Made by a program: the position numbers and the translations under genes. The notes beneath the pieces are model-generated. The model was not told the origin of the DNA. It did no database searches and worked only from the letters and a program-made list of their open reading frames with translations. From a bacterium (GTDB lineage Bacteria > Zhuqueibacterota > QNDG01 > JAFGCO01): 64,000 bases of DNA. Below are positions 53,485-61,584 of the stretch, one piece after another. The stretch spans positions 119,364 through 183,363 of the forward strand of contig JAFGCO010000007.1 in assembly GCA_016932575.1 (NCBI GenBank), written 5' to 3'. Each line of letters starts with the position of its first letter. The stretch's first letter is position 1.

Positions 53485-54330
53485 TCAAACCTCTAAAATG
53501 ACATTGTCGATCAGCCGGGTTTTACCTGCAAACACGGCCAAAACAGCCACGGCCCGGTCTTCAATCACATCCAGATTGTGTAAATCTTCCGGATGCACAA
53601 TTTGAATATAATCAATCTTTGTATGGGTTTTGGAACGGATCAATTCTGTCATTTCCCGGATCAGGTCAGCAGACTTCCGATGACCCTGCCGGACCTTGTC
53701 TTCGGCCAGCTTCAATGCTGCATGAAGTGAAAGGGCATCTTTTCTTTCTTCAGCAGAGAGATACGCATTCCGCGAACTCATGGCCAATCCGTCCTCCTCC
53801 CTGACAATCGGGGCAACAATAATATTCATATCAAAATTCAGATCCTTCACCATGCGCCGGATCACCACGCTCTGCTGATAGTCCTTCTGTCCAAAAACGG
53901 CAAAATGCGGGTTTATCACATGAAAAAGTTTGGCACAGATCGTGGTCACTCCTCGAAAATGTGTAGGACGCGATGCGCCGCACAGAATTCCGGTAATATC
54001 ATCCACTGTCACATAAGTCAAATGCTCTTTTGAATACATCTCCGTATCAGATGGAAAAAAAATGATGTCAGCTCCTTCCCGGGTTGCGAGCCTTGCATCC
54101 CGTTCAATATCCCGCGGATATTGTTCAAAATCCTCATTCGGGCCAAACTGAGCGGGATTCACATAAATCGAAATGACAACCACATCCGCCTGCCGGCAGG
54201 CCGTCCGAATAAGGCTGAGATGCCCCTCATGCAAATATCCCATGGTAGGCACAAATGCGATCTTTTTTCCATCCATGCGCAGATGGCCCGACAGGGTTTG
54301 CATTTCCTGAACTGTCCTGATAATTTTCAT
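53485..54330 (-). CDS. panC: Pantothenate synthetase
   Basis: 281 aa, usual length. It joins pantoate and beta-alanine with ATP in vitamin B5 synthesis. Motifs are VPTMGYLHEGHLSLI (HxGH adenylate site), YVNPAQFGPNEDFEQYPR, HFRGVTTICAKLFHVINPHF, FGQKDYQQSVVIRRM and AMSSRNAYLSAEER (SSRN loop). No strong ribosome site is seen before the ATG. panB and panD are not in the window. lysE-like gene follows on the same strand. Confidence 0.96.
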   Translation of the reverse strand: MKIIRTVQEMQTLSGHLRMDGKKIAFVPTMGYLHEGHLSLIRTACRQADVVVISIYVNPAQFGPNEDFEQYPRDIERDARLATREGADIIFFPSDTEMYSKEHLTYVTVDDITGILCGASRPTHFRGVTTICAKLFHVINPHFAVFGQKDYQQSVVIRRMVKDLNFDMNIIVAPIVREEDGLAMSSRNAYLSAEERKDALSLHAALKLAEDKVRQGHRKSADLIREMTELIRSKTHTKIDYIQIVHPEDLHNLDVIEDRAVAVLAVFAGKTRLIDNVILEV

Positions 54331-54380
54331 TTAAGGTGTCCCATCTGTTCCTTCATTCTGACAATACACAGTCTCTGATT

Positions 54381-54983
54381 ACACACGATCCATCAAGGAT
54401 ATGTTTTGTTTCTTTTGATCCTATGACTTGATGCCAAAATGATTCAAAGACTCAAGGACTCTATGATCCTATGACGCATCCTAAAGACCGCAGACGGCTG
54501 ACCGCGGACAGCAGACCATCGGAAAATCACAAATTCCAAACACACTTTTCTTTGTTTGGGATTTTGATCATTGGAATTTGGAATTTATTTGTCATTTGGA
54601 TTTTATTATTTGGAATTCTTTCACCACCAATTCACAGGTTCTCTTTGTCTTTTATCTGTGTTATTCTTCCCTCTCCGTTTCTCCCATGCTCCGTTTCATC
54701 GATCCAGTCTCTCTCAACCAACGACTCTACGACTCAACATTTCCTCTATATCCCTTATATCCCCTATTTCCCCTTGTGTGCTTTTTATTTCTTGTATTCC
54801 TGTTTCTTGTGACTCTACTACCCAATGACTCTTTCTCCCTTATTTCCCCTATATCCCGTTACTGGCTGCTTCTTACTTTTTGCATTATTTTTTAACTAAA
54901 CGACCCAATGACACATACCCTATTTTATTACCATATTACCCAATTACCCTATTACCATTTTTTATTTCTTGCTTCTTGACCCA
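54381..54983. repeat. Intergenic mosaic of degenerate short repeats (copy 1 of 3 long copies)
   Basis: This 650-bp spacer before panC has no supported gene. On the plus strand the modules run in the order GACTCTATGATCCTATGAC; ACCGCGGACAGCAGACC; a core with CACACTTTTCTTTGTTTGGG and a TGGAATTTGGAATTTATTTG run (54523-54600); TTCTCTTTGTCTT; CTCCGTTTCTCCCATGC; CGACTCTACGACTC; CCTTATATCCCCTATTTCCC; TTTCTTG words; TATTACCCAATTACCC. Small plus frames here are by-products of low complexity. Confidence 0.85.
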
Positions 54984-55388
54984 TTACTCTTCCTTCACAT
55001 CCGTTGCAACCACCATTTTCTTAATTCCGCTTTGCTTAATCATATCCATCACTTCCACGACCAACCCGTAATGAACCTTCTCATCTGCATGCAGTACAAG
55101 ACCCTCTTCTTCAATCTCATTCGCAATTTCCTTAAGCCGGGCTCCAAGATTCTTGAACTCAACTGCTTCTTCATTGAGAAATAATTTTTCATCCGGTGTC
55201 ACGAAAAGCGTGTATCCCTCCATTCGCACAGTCTCTTTCTGCCGTGTTCGCGGTAAATCCAGTTTCATGCCCGGCCGTTCTAAGAATGTTGATGACACCA
55301 TAAAAAATATTAGCAGCAGAAACAGCACATCGATTAACGAAGTAATATTAATCATCACACGTTTTCTTGATTTTTCACGAAACTGCAT
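54984..55388 (-). CDS. ExbD/TolR biopolymer transport protein
   Basis: 134 aa with one N-terminal transmembrane helix (MINITSLIDVLFLLLIFFMV) containing the conserved Asp20 used for proton coupling. A periplasmic domain (about 50-134) ends VVATDVKEE. It partners with ExbB/TolQ to energise TonB or Tol systems; no ExbB/TolQ gene is in the window, so its partner lies elsewhere. AGGA is about 6 nt before the ATG. It sits alone between two short-repeat mosaics. Confidence 0.9.
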   Translation of the reverse strand: MQFREKSRKRVMINITSLIDVLFLLLIFFMVSSTFLERPGMKLDLPRTRQKETVRMEGYTLFVTPDEKLFLNEEAVEFKNLGARLKEIANEIEEEGLVLHADEKVHYGLVVEVMDMIKQSGIKKMVVATDVKEE

Positions 55389-55439
55389 GGACTGTCCTAA
55401 ATTAAGTGATCAGATTTACCGGGCTTCTAAAGTTGCCGA

Positions 55440-55919
55440 CTCATTGGGATATCCGGTATTGTGTCTTTTTATTGTTTCTTGTTTCCTTGTTTCTTTTAAT
55501 CCATTTCTCCGTTTCTCCCTTTCTCTGGTTCAACGTTTCTGTTTCCAGACCGTGGACAGCAGACCGAAGACCGTAATAAAATCACAAATAACAAAACACA
55601 AATATCAAACACACTTTTCTTTGTTTGTGATTTTGGTCATTGGAATTTGAAATTTATTTGTCATTTAAATTTTGTCATTTGTAATTTTAAATTTATTTAC
55701 CACCAATCTATATGTTTTCTTTGTCTTTAATACTACCCTCTCAACTTGTATTTCTTGATTCATTCAACAACCATTCAACATTTTATTACCATATTACCCA
55801 ATTACCATATTACCATCAGTTTTCTGTTTCTTACTTCCTGTTCCTTGTTTCTTGTCTCTTATTTCTTTTCTCATGCGACTCTAAAACTCTGCGACTCAAC
55901 AACAATCCTGCCTCCCGCT
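55440..55919. repeat. Intergenic mosaic of degenerate short repeats (copy 2 of 3 long copies)
   Basis: Spacer between rtcB and exbD. Contains TTGTTTCTTGTTTCCTTG words, a GACCGTGGACAGCAGACC module, the conserved core (55578-55650), and TATTACCATATTACCC and CGACTCT words near rtcB. The core has inverted arms AAAATCACAAA (55578-55588) and TTTGTGATTTT (55624-55634). No supported gene. The first 50 bp after exbD (55389-55439) are not repetitive. Confidence 0.85.
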
Positions 55920-57377
55920 TCATCCCTTCACCACCCCAAGAGGCCGCATCCGGGCCACCTTACGGGAAAGGCCGGCATTGTGTACAATATTGACCACATG
56001 GGTGATATCTTTGTAAGCTTCCGAAACCTCTTCCTGCAGGGTTCGCTTTCCACGGCTGCGCACCACAATCCCTTGATCTTCCAATTCCCGGATGAGCATT
56101 CGACCCTGGGTCAATCGAACAGCGGCATGACGGCTCATCACCCGTCCTGCACCATGACAGGTTGATCCCAGACTTTTCTCCATGGCCTGATCTGTGCCCA
56201 CCAGTACATAAGAAGATGTCCCCATATCTCCGGGAATAAGCACTGGCTGACCCGTTAGAAGGTATTTCTGTGGCACGCCCGGCTGCCCGGGGCCGAAGGC
56301 CCGTGTGGCTCCTTTGCGGTGTACCATCAGGCTCTTTTTTTCTCCATGGATCTGATGCGTCTCGGGCTTGGCAATGTTATGGGCCACATCATAAACCAGA
56401 TGCATTCCCATCTGCTCCGGAGACCGGCCCATCACTTTGCAAAATGTTTCTCTTACCCAGTGCATGATCAGCTGCCGGTTGGTCCAGGCATAATTGGCCG
56501 CAGCAGCCATGGCTGCAAAATAGGCTTCTCCTTCCGTCGACTGAACCGGTGCACAGGCCAGCTGTCTATCCGGCACCCGGATCTTATATTTTTGCATGGC
56601 TTTTTCCATCAAATCAAGATAATCATCACAGACCTGGTACCCCAGTCCTCGGGATCCGGTATGAATCATAACGGTAATTTGTCCCTTGCTTAATCCGAAA
56701 ACTTGGGCTGCAGAGGGATTAAAAATCTCTACAACCTCCTGGATTTCCAGAAAATGGTTTCCTGATCCCAGCGTGCCTAACTGCGGACGCCCCCGCTCCA
56801 TGGCCCGTGAGGAAAGTGCTTTGGCGTTGGCTCCAGCAAAACAGCCCTCTTCTTCAGTAAATATTACATCTTCATTCCATCCGAATCCCTGTTCCACCGC
56901 CCATGCCGCTCCTCGTTCCAAAACATTCTTAAGGTCTTTTTGTGATAATTGCATTCGCCCGCTGGATCCCACGCCGCACGGAACATTCTGAAACAATCCG
57001 TCAACCAGCTCCTTAATTTTGGGCTGGATATCGCATAGTTTCAACTGCGTCCTTACAAGACGCACCCCGCAGTTGATATCATACCCAACACCACCCGGAG
57101 AAATCACGCCTTCTTCCACATCCAGACCGGCGACCCCGCCTATAGGAAATCCATATCCCCAGTGAATGTCCGGCATGGCCATCGAATGTTCTACAATTCC
57201 CGGAAGATGGGCCACATTCACTACCTGCTGTGGCGCCTGGTCCCCCCGAACCTGTTTCAGCATCTCCTCGTCAGCGAAAATCAATCCCGGGACTTTCATG
57301 CCCCGTGCAAAATCTGTAGGGATACGCCATCGGTAATCATCAATTTTTTCCAGCAGTCCATTCCAGGGCTGCGCCAT
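55920..57377 (-). CDS. rtcB: RtcB-type RNA ligase
   Basis: 485 aa, usual length. It joins RNA 2',3'-cyclic phosphate and 5'-OH ends with GTP and manganese. Conserved segments: GGVAGLDVEEGVISPGGVGY then DINCGVRLVRT (metal Cys), GTLGSGNHFLEIQ, IHTGSRGLGYQVCDDYL, GDMGTSSYVLVGT and the guanylylated His in CHGAGRVMSR; ends RPLGVVKG. AAGGAG lies 5 nt before the ATG. No archease or rtcA/rtcR gene is nearby. Both flanks are repeat mosaics. Confidence 0.96.
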   Translation of the reverse strand: MAQPWNGLLEKIDDYRWRIPTDFARGMKVPGLIFADEEMLKQVRGDQAPQQVVNVAHLPGIVEHSMAMPDIHWGYGFPIGGVAGLDVEEGVISPGGVGYDINCGVRLVRTQLKLCDIQPKIKELVDGLFQNVPCGVGSSGRMQLSQKDLKNVLERGAAWAVEQGFGWNEDVIFTEEEGCFAGANAKALSSRAMERGRPQLGTLGSGNHFLEIQEVVEIFNPSAAQVFGLSKGQITVMIHTGSRGLGYQVCDDYLDLMEKAMQKYKIRVPDRQLACAPVQSTEGEAYFAAMAAAANYAWTNRQLIMHWVRETFCKVMGRSPEQMGMHLVYDVAHNIAKPETHQIHGEKKSLMVHRKGATRAFGPGQPGVPQKYLLTGQPVLIPGDMGTSSYVLVGTDQAMEKSLGSTCHGAGRVMSRHAAVRLTQGRMLIRELEDQGIVVRSRGKRTLQEEVSEAYKDITHVVNIVHNAGLSRKVARMRPLGVVKG

Positions 57378-57415
57378 CGCTACTCCTTTTTATTCATCAT
57401 GATTATGATTTTCCT

Positions 57416-57808
57416 GCAGACTGCAGATCACGCATTGAAACTCACTAAAAAATTTAAATCACAAATAACAAGACACAAATATCAAACACACTTTTCTTTG
57501 TTTGCGATTTTGGTCATTGGAATTTGTACTTTTATTTTGTCATTTGGATTCTGTCATCTGGAATTTTAAATTTATTCACCACCAATCCATGCGTTCTCTT
57601 TGTCTTCTGTCTATCTTTATCTTTCCTCTCCGTCTCTCCCATGCTCCGTTTCAGCATTTCAATGAACGACTCTATGGCCCTGCGACACAATGACTCAAAG
57701 ACTCTACGACCCGGGGACTCTATGACTCAACAACGACAACATTTCCTCTGTATTCCTTATATCCCCTATTTCCCCTTGGTTCTTATTTCTTGTTTCTTGT
57801 CTCTTGAT
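57416..57808. repeat. Intergenic mosaic of degenerate short repeats (copy 3 of 3 long copies)
   Basis: Spacer between the nitrilase and rtcB genes. Modules in order: CTGCAGACTGCAGATCACG; conserved core (57457-57528) nearly identical to copy 2; TTGTCATTTGG words; CTCCGTCTCTCCCATGC; GACTCTATGACTC words; CCTTATATCCCCTATTTCCC; TTTCTTGTTTCTTG. The last module continues into the 3' end of the nitrilase gene. Confidence 0.85.
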
Positions 57809-58589
57809 ATAACTCTTCTCTCCGGTCTTCCCACAAATCATTACGGCTGGTGATGTGCTTGTTTCTTGCCAGGGTCACATCAATCCTGACGGTCTTCACG
57901 CCCTCTTCTTCAGAACCAAATTGAATCATCCGGTTGCCGCTCGGATCCGTCACCTGACTAAGGCCGGTAAAATTCAATGGTGATTTTCCTCCCCTGGCCT
58001 CACAGCCGATCCTGTTGGCAGTGGCCGTGAATACCCGGTTTTCAACAGATCGGGTAATCATGGCATCCGGACAAAAAGGGAGCACCAGATTGCTTGGATG
58101 GCATATTAAATCAGCACCGGCAAGGGCCAGAGACCGGGCTGACTCCGGAAAAATCCAGTCAAAACAAATCATCATGCCTACTTTTGCAGGTCCAAGATCC
58201 CAAACCTGGAAGCCTTCTGTGCCTGGTTGAAACCATAATTTCTCTTCATCGAACAGATGTATCTTGCGATACGTGCCGATATACCCCTCCGGGCCAAGAA
58301 GTACGGATGTATTATAACAGTCATCGCCGTTCCGTTCACTAACACCCGCTGCAATATGCATCTTTTTTCTCCGGCAGATGGCCATTAATCGCCGTGTCGA
58401 CTCACCGTCCGGTATGGATTCGGATAAATCATGCACTTCTTTCCTGCTGATGAATTGATATCCGGTAGTGCATAACTCAGGAAGCACCAAGAGATCCGCA
58501 TCAACATGAGTAAGGACGTTTTCGATACGGTTTAGGTTGTATTCTTTTTCCCCGAATTTTGAAAAAAACTGAAAAATCCCGATTTTCAT
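57783..58589 (-). CDS. Carbon-nitrogen hydrolase (nitrilase superfamily)
   Basis: 268 aa from ATG 58589 with AGAG 6 nt upstream; the frame is open to 58616. The catalytic Glu-Lys-Cys triad is present: Glu in VLPELCTTGY, Lys in GTYRKIHLFDEE, Cys in MICFDWIFPESAR. The fold and length match omega-amidases, N-carbamoyl-putrescine amidases and related amidases; the substrate is not clear. The last codons (Gln-Glu-Thr-Arg-Asn-Lys-Lys-stop) are written by the AAGAAACAAG repeat of the adjacent mosaic. Confidence 0.88.
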   Translation of the reverse strand: MKIGIFQFFSKFGEKEYNLNRIENVLTHVDADLLVLPELCTTGYQFISRKEVHDLSESIPDGESTRRLMAICRRKKMHIAAGVSERNGDDCYNTSVLLGPEGYIGTYRKIHLFDEEKLWFQPGTEGFQVWDLGPAKVGMMICFDWIFPESARSLALAGADLICHPSNLVLPFCPDAMITRSVENRVFTATANRIGCEARGGKSPLNFTGLSQVTDPSGNRMIQFGSEEEGVKTVRIDVTLARNKHITSRNDLWEDRREELYQETRNKK

Positions 58590-58665
58590 TGAATACTCTT
58601 TCAGATTGAAGCTCATCCCGGATTCAAATGGAATCTTTCCCGATTTTCATAAAAGGATTAAAGCC

Positions 58666-59550
58666 TCAGCTCCAGCTGGCAAGATCATTTACAGTATACT
58701 TCGGCACGGCCCCTTTTTTAGTGGCAGTAAAAGCGCCGACACGATTGGCGAATTCTCCGGTCTCCTTCAGAGATGCGCCGCTTAAAAGTTTTATGATCAT
58801 TCCACTCACAAATGCATCACCGCACCCGGTCATGTCAACCGCTTGCACTGCTTCACCGGCAATCCGAACACATTCGTTGGCATCGACCAGCACGCATCCT
58901 TCTGATCCCAGAGTCAAAGCGGCAACCTGAATCTGATATTCCTGAAGCAGCCATGATAAAAAGGCTTCCTGCGAAAGAGATTCCTGACCAAATGCCCGGC
59001 GGATCTGATTCAGCTCTTCATCATTCATCTTCACAACATCGATTGTCTTTAATGTGTCCCGGATGATGGATTCAATCCCCTCATGCCATCCCCGGAAATT
59101 TACATCGAACACTTTAAGAGCAGATGTCGCCATGTTCAAAAAATGCTGAATGGTGGTTCTGGATTCTTTCTGTCGCTGTGCCAATGTGCCTACTGCCACG
59201 GCGTCACAGGTTGCCGCCAGATTCTCAAGGCCGCTCTGCCAGACCAGATGATCGAATGCTGTATCTTCACTGCATTCAAAATGGGGGCAACCGTCTGCAT
59301 CCAGATTGATTTTCACTTTTCCGGTGCCATACATAATATTCTTCTGAATATACCGGACATCCCCGCCCATTGTCTGAACCTGAAGAATCAATTCGTCCCC
59401 GTCTCTGTCAAATCCCACAGCGCTGACAATCACACCACATGCGCCCATTTGCGCAGCGTGCAGAGCCGCATTGGCGGGTGCGCCGCCGACTGTTCTGCTG
59501 TCCGGATAGATATCCCACAATACTTCACCCAGACCAACCACGGTTTTCAT
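58666..59550 (-). CDS. PfkB-family sugar kinase, fructokinase-like
   Basis: 294 aa from ATG 59550, which overlaps the stop of the M50 gene as ATGA. N-terminal VGLGEVLWDIYPD and GGAPANAALHAAQMG bind the sugar; the C-terminal DMTGCGDAFVSGMI holds the catalytic Asp and anion hole; VKMNDEELNQIRR is also typical. The GEVLWD start is common in bacterial fructokinases and 2-keto-3-deoxygluconate-type kinases; substrate unproven. The nitrilase gene follows on the same strand after about 75 bp. Confidence 0.88.
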   Translation of the reverse strand: MKTVVGLGEVLWDIYPDSRTVGGAPANAALHAAQMGACGVIVSAVGFDRDGDELILQVQTMGGDVRYIQKNIMYGTGKVKINLDADGCPHFECSEDTAFDHLVWQSGLENLAATCDAVAVGTLAQRQKESRTTIQHFLNMATSALKVFDVNFRGWHEGIESIIRDTLKTIDVVKMNDEELNQIRRAFGQESLSQEAFLSWLLQEYQIQVAALTLGSEGCVLVDANECVRIAGEAVQAVDMTGCGDAFVSGMIIKLLSGASLKETGEFANRVGAFTATKKGAVPKYTVNDLASWS

Positions 59551-60392
59551 GTAAAACCCCATTTTATCTTCAACAGCAATGGAACAAGACCTTCAACTTC
59601 AACAAAGGGAGCGGGTGTAAATGTAATAATAAAAACAAGAAGTGTAAAAACACCGATATATGTCCGCTTGGGATCCAACGGCATGGAATCGTTGAGTGTG
59701 GGGGGATGCCGGTGAAAGATGGCCAGTAAAATAAGCCAGAGGAACCACATGGCCGAATGAAACAATAAAACATAAACCATGACACTGTATACAACCAGAG
59801 AAAAATACCTGCTCCGCTTATGAAACAGTGCATAGACAATATGTCCGCCGTCCAGCTGGCCGACCGGCATCAGATTCATGGCCGTGACCAGCAGGCCCAC
59901 CCAGCCTGCATAGGCCAGCGGATGAAGTACGAGTACTTGACCTTGTTTTATATTTTCTATGGATAACTGGGTAATCCAGGAGAAGAGCAGTGAATCTCCC
60001 AGAAGGCCGATCGTGCTTTCCTGTAATTCGACGGTTCTGGAAAGTTTAACCCCGATAAAAATGACAGGAATACTGACGATCAATCCGGCCAGGGGACCCG
60101 CTGCGCCAATGTCCAGCAATGCCCGCCGATTGGGAATATTGCCCTTCATTTTAATGATCGCACCCAATGTTCCAAAAGGTGGAAGCGGGACGGGGATAAA
60201 AAACGGCAGTGTGGCCGGCACACCGTACTTCCGCGCTGTCAAATAATGCCCCATCTCATGGCAGAGCAGAATACTCATCAATGCGCCGGAATACATCGCA
60301 GCTGCAGCAACACCCTCGCCCAGACCGATCAGAAATGTGGTGCCAATGGTCAATATAAATAACAGGATATGTTTGTTCAGTTTTTGATTCAT
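59547..60392 (-). CDS. Site-2 protease family (M50) membrane metalloprotease
   Basis: 281 aa, about six transmembrane helices. The zinc site is HEMGH at residues 45-49 (LLCHEMGHYLTARKYGV) and the third ligand is in NLMPVGQLDGGHIVYALF (xDG). Intramembrane protease of the S2P group; there is no PDZ domain, unlike RseP. AAGGA lies 6 nt before the ATG. Its stop overlaps the start of the sugar kinase gene by 4 nt (ATGA). Substrate unknown. Confidence 0.9.
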   Translation of the reverse strand: MNQKLNKHILLFILTIGTTFLIGLGEGVAAAAMYSGALMSILLCHEMGHYLTARKYGVPATLPFFIPVPLPPFGTLGAIIKMKGNIPNRRALLDIGAAGPLAGLIVSIPVIFIGVKLSRTVELQESTIGLLGDSLLFSWITQLSIENIKQGQVLVLHPLAYAGWVGLLVTAMNLMPVGQLDGGHIVYALFHKRSRYFSLVVYSVMVYVLLFHSAMWFLWLILLAIFHRHPPTLNDSMPLDPKRTYIGVFTLLVFIITFTPAPFVEVEGLVPLLLKIKWGFT

Positions 60393-60433
60393 TAAAAATC
60401 CTTATCTTCAAGCTTTTGATCATTTATAACCGC

Positions 60434-61204
60434 CTAAAACAATACTGTAATTTTATCTCCGTATTTCAAAGGGATTTGCTCTCTCGCACTTCCCTCTCTG
60501 ACCGCGATCTCCAAATTTTCAAAACTGCCGATAATCGCCAAAGGTTCCCCGGGCTTCACCTGGCTGTATGCAGATACCAGTCCCTGAATTGTATGATGCC
60601 GGATGTCGATTCGAATATTTCCGAGACCTTTCAGCATGGTTCGAGAAATATTCGTTACCGCGTTCCCGAACCGGTCAAAATAAATAATTTCTCCTGTAAT
60701 CCGGCCTTTTTGAAGTTCAGGTTCACGGATCTCTCCCCGGACATATTGATCAAGCGGCTCGCCGATCTGTTCCGGTTTCACACCATTGGCCAAATGGGCC
60801 GCCAATGGCGCAAAAATATCCCGTCCGTGAAATGTTGCACTGATTTTTTTTAAAAAAAATTCTGCCCGGTCGGCATGAAACACTTCGTGCGCTTGAGCCG
60901 TGTTAATAATCCGTTTCAAAACGCCATTATCAGGCGCCACAAAAAGATGGCCCTTCACCCGGGCGATCAGCACTTTTCTGCTAGTTCCCACACCGGGATC
61001 AACAACCACACAGTGAATTGTGTCCGTTGGAAAATACGGAACCGATTTTTCCAGGATAAATGCGGCCATCTCAATATTCTGGGGCGTTATATCATGGCTG
61101 ATATCCACCAGACGGGCTTCCGGACAAATCCCCAGAATTACGCCCTTCATCACTCCGGCATACGGATCGGAAAGTCCGAAATCTGTCAATAATGTGATAA
61201 TCAT
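60434..61204 (-). CDS. SAM hydroxide adenosyltransferase (DUF62 family)
   Basis: 256 aa from ATG 61204 with AGGGA about 7 nt upstream; an in-frame TTG at 61225 lacks this. Family marks: ITLLTDFGLSDPYAGVMKGV at the start, VDISHDITPQNIEMAAFIL, VVVDPGVGTSRKVLIARV, FVAPDNGVL, then ISATFHGRDIFAPLAAHLA and YFDRFGNAVTNI. These enzymes convert S-adenosyl-methionine and water to adenosine and methionine and are relatives of fluorinase and chlorinase. It precedes the M50 gene by 41 nt, so four genes to 57783 may be one transcript. Confidence 0.9.
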   Translation of the reverse strand: MIITLLTDFGLSDPYAGVMKGVILGICPEARLVDISHDITPQNIEMAAFILEKSVPYFPTDTIHCVVVDPGVGTSRKVLIARVKGHLFVAPDNGVLKRIINTAQAHEVFHADRAEFFLKKISATFHGRDIFAPLAAHLANGVKPEQIGEPLDQYVRGEIREPELQKGRITGEIIYFDRFGNAVTNISRTMLKGLGNIRIDIRHHTIQGLVSAYSQVKPGEPLAIIGSFENLEIAVREGSAREQIPLKYGDKITVLF

Positions 61205-61584
61205 CAGTGATTCCCTGTTGATCAATCTTTAATGTATAAAACTATATGGGAAAATAAAAGGAGGAAAATCGAATTCAATGATGTCTGCACTTCAGCAGAT
61301 TTTAACCCGGTCAGGAAATTGCTCAATGCTTGTTATCTCCCTGATAAGGGGGATAACGTTCATCATTTCAGACAGGTGAAGGGATTCTGTTCCCCTGATT
61401 TGACTTTTAAAAAAGATTCAGGGAAACCTCCGGGAGGTTGTTTGAAAAAATACGGACATTTAAGATGTCGGATAAAAAACCTCCCGGAGGTTGATATTCT
61501 CTCATCCAAAGTTGATCAACAGTCTTGATAAGGGAGGCTTCGATCTTTTTTCAAGACCGGGAAGGGCGTTCATCCTTGAAAATT
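61205..61584. repeat. Gene-free spacer with paired palindromes
   Basis: 380 bp between the SAM hydroxide adenosyltransferase and the FG-GAP/ASPIC gene. It holds a 10-bp hairpin with one T-G pair (GTTATCTCCC 61332-61341 with GGGGGATAAC 61348-61357) and two mutually complementary palindromes, AACCTCCGGGAGGTT (61425-61439) and AACCTCCCGGAGGTT (61478-61492). Each palindrome can fold on itself or pair with the other. No gene is supported here. Confidence 0.7.

Noticed and set aside
54471-55071. Several overlapping hydrophobic plus-strand frames
   Set aside because: They are translations of low-complexity T/C-rich repeat words; the same peptide patterns recur in the other mosaics.
55153-56165. Plus-strand frames opposite exbD and rtcB
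   Set aside because: Shadows of conserved genes or of the mosaic; no independent coding signal.
54381-57808. CRISPR array
   Set aside because: Repeat units are short, variable and not separated by unique spacers of constant length; no cas genes.
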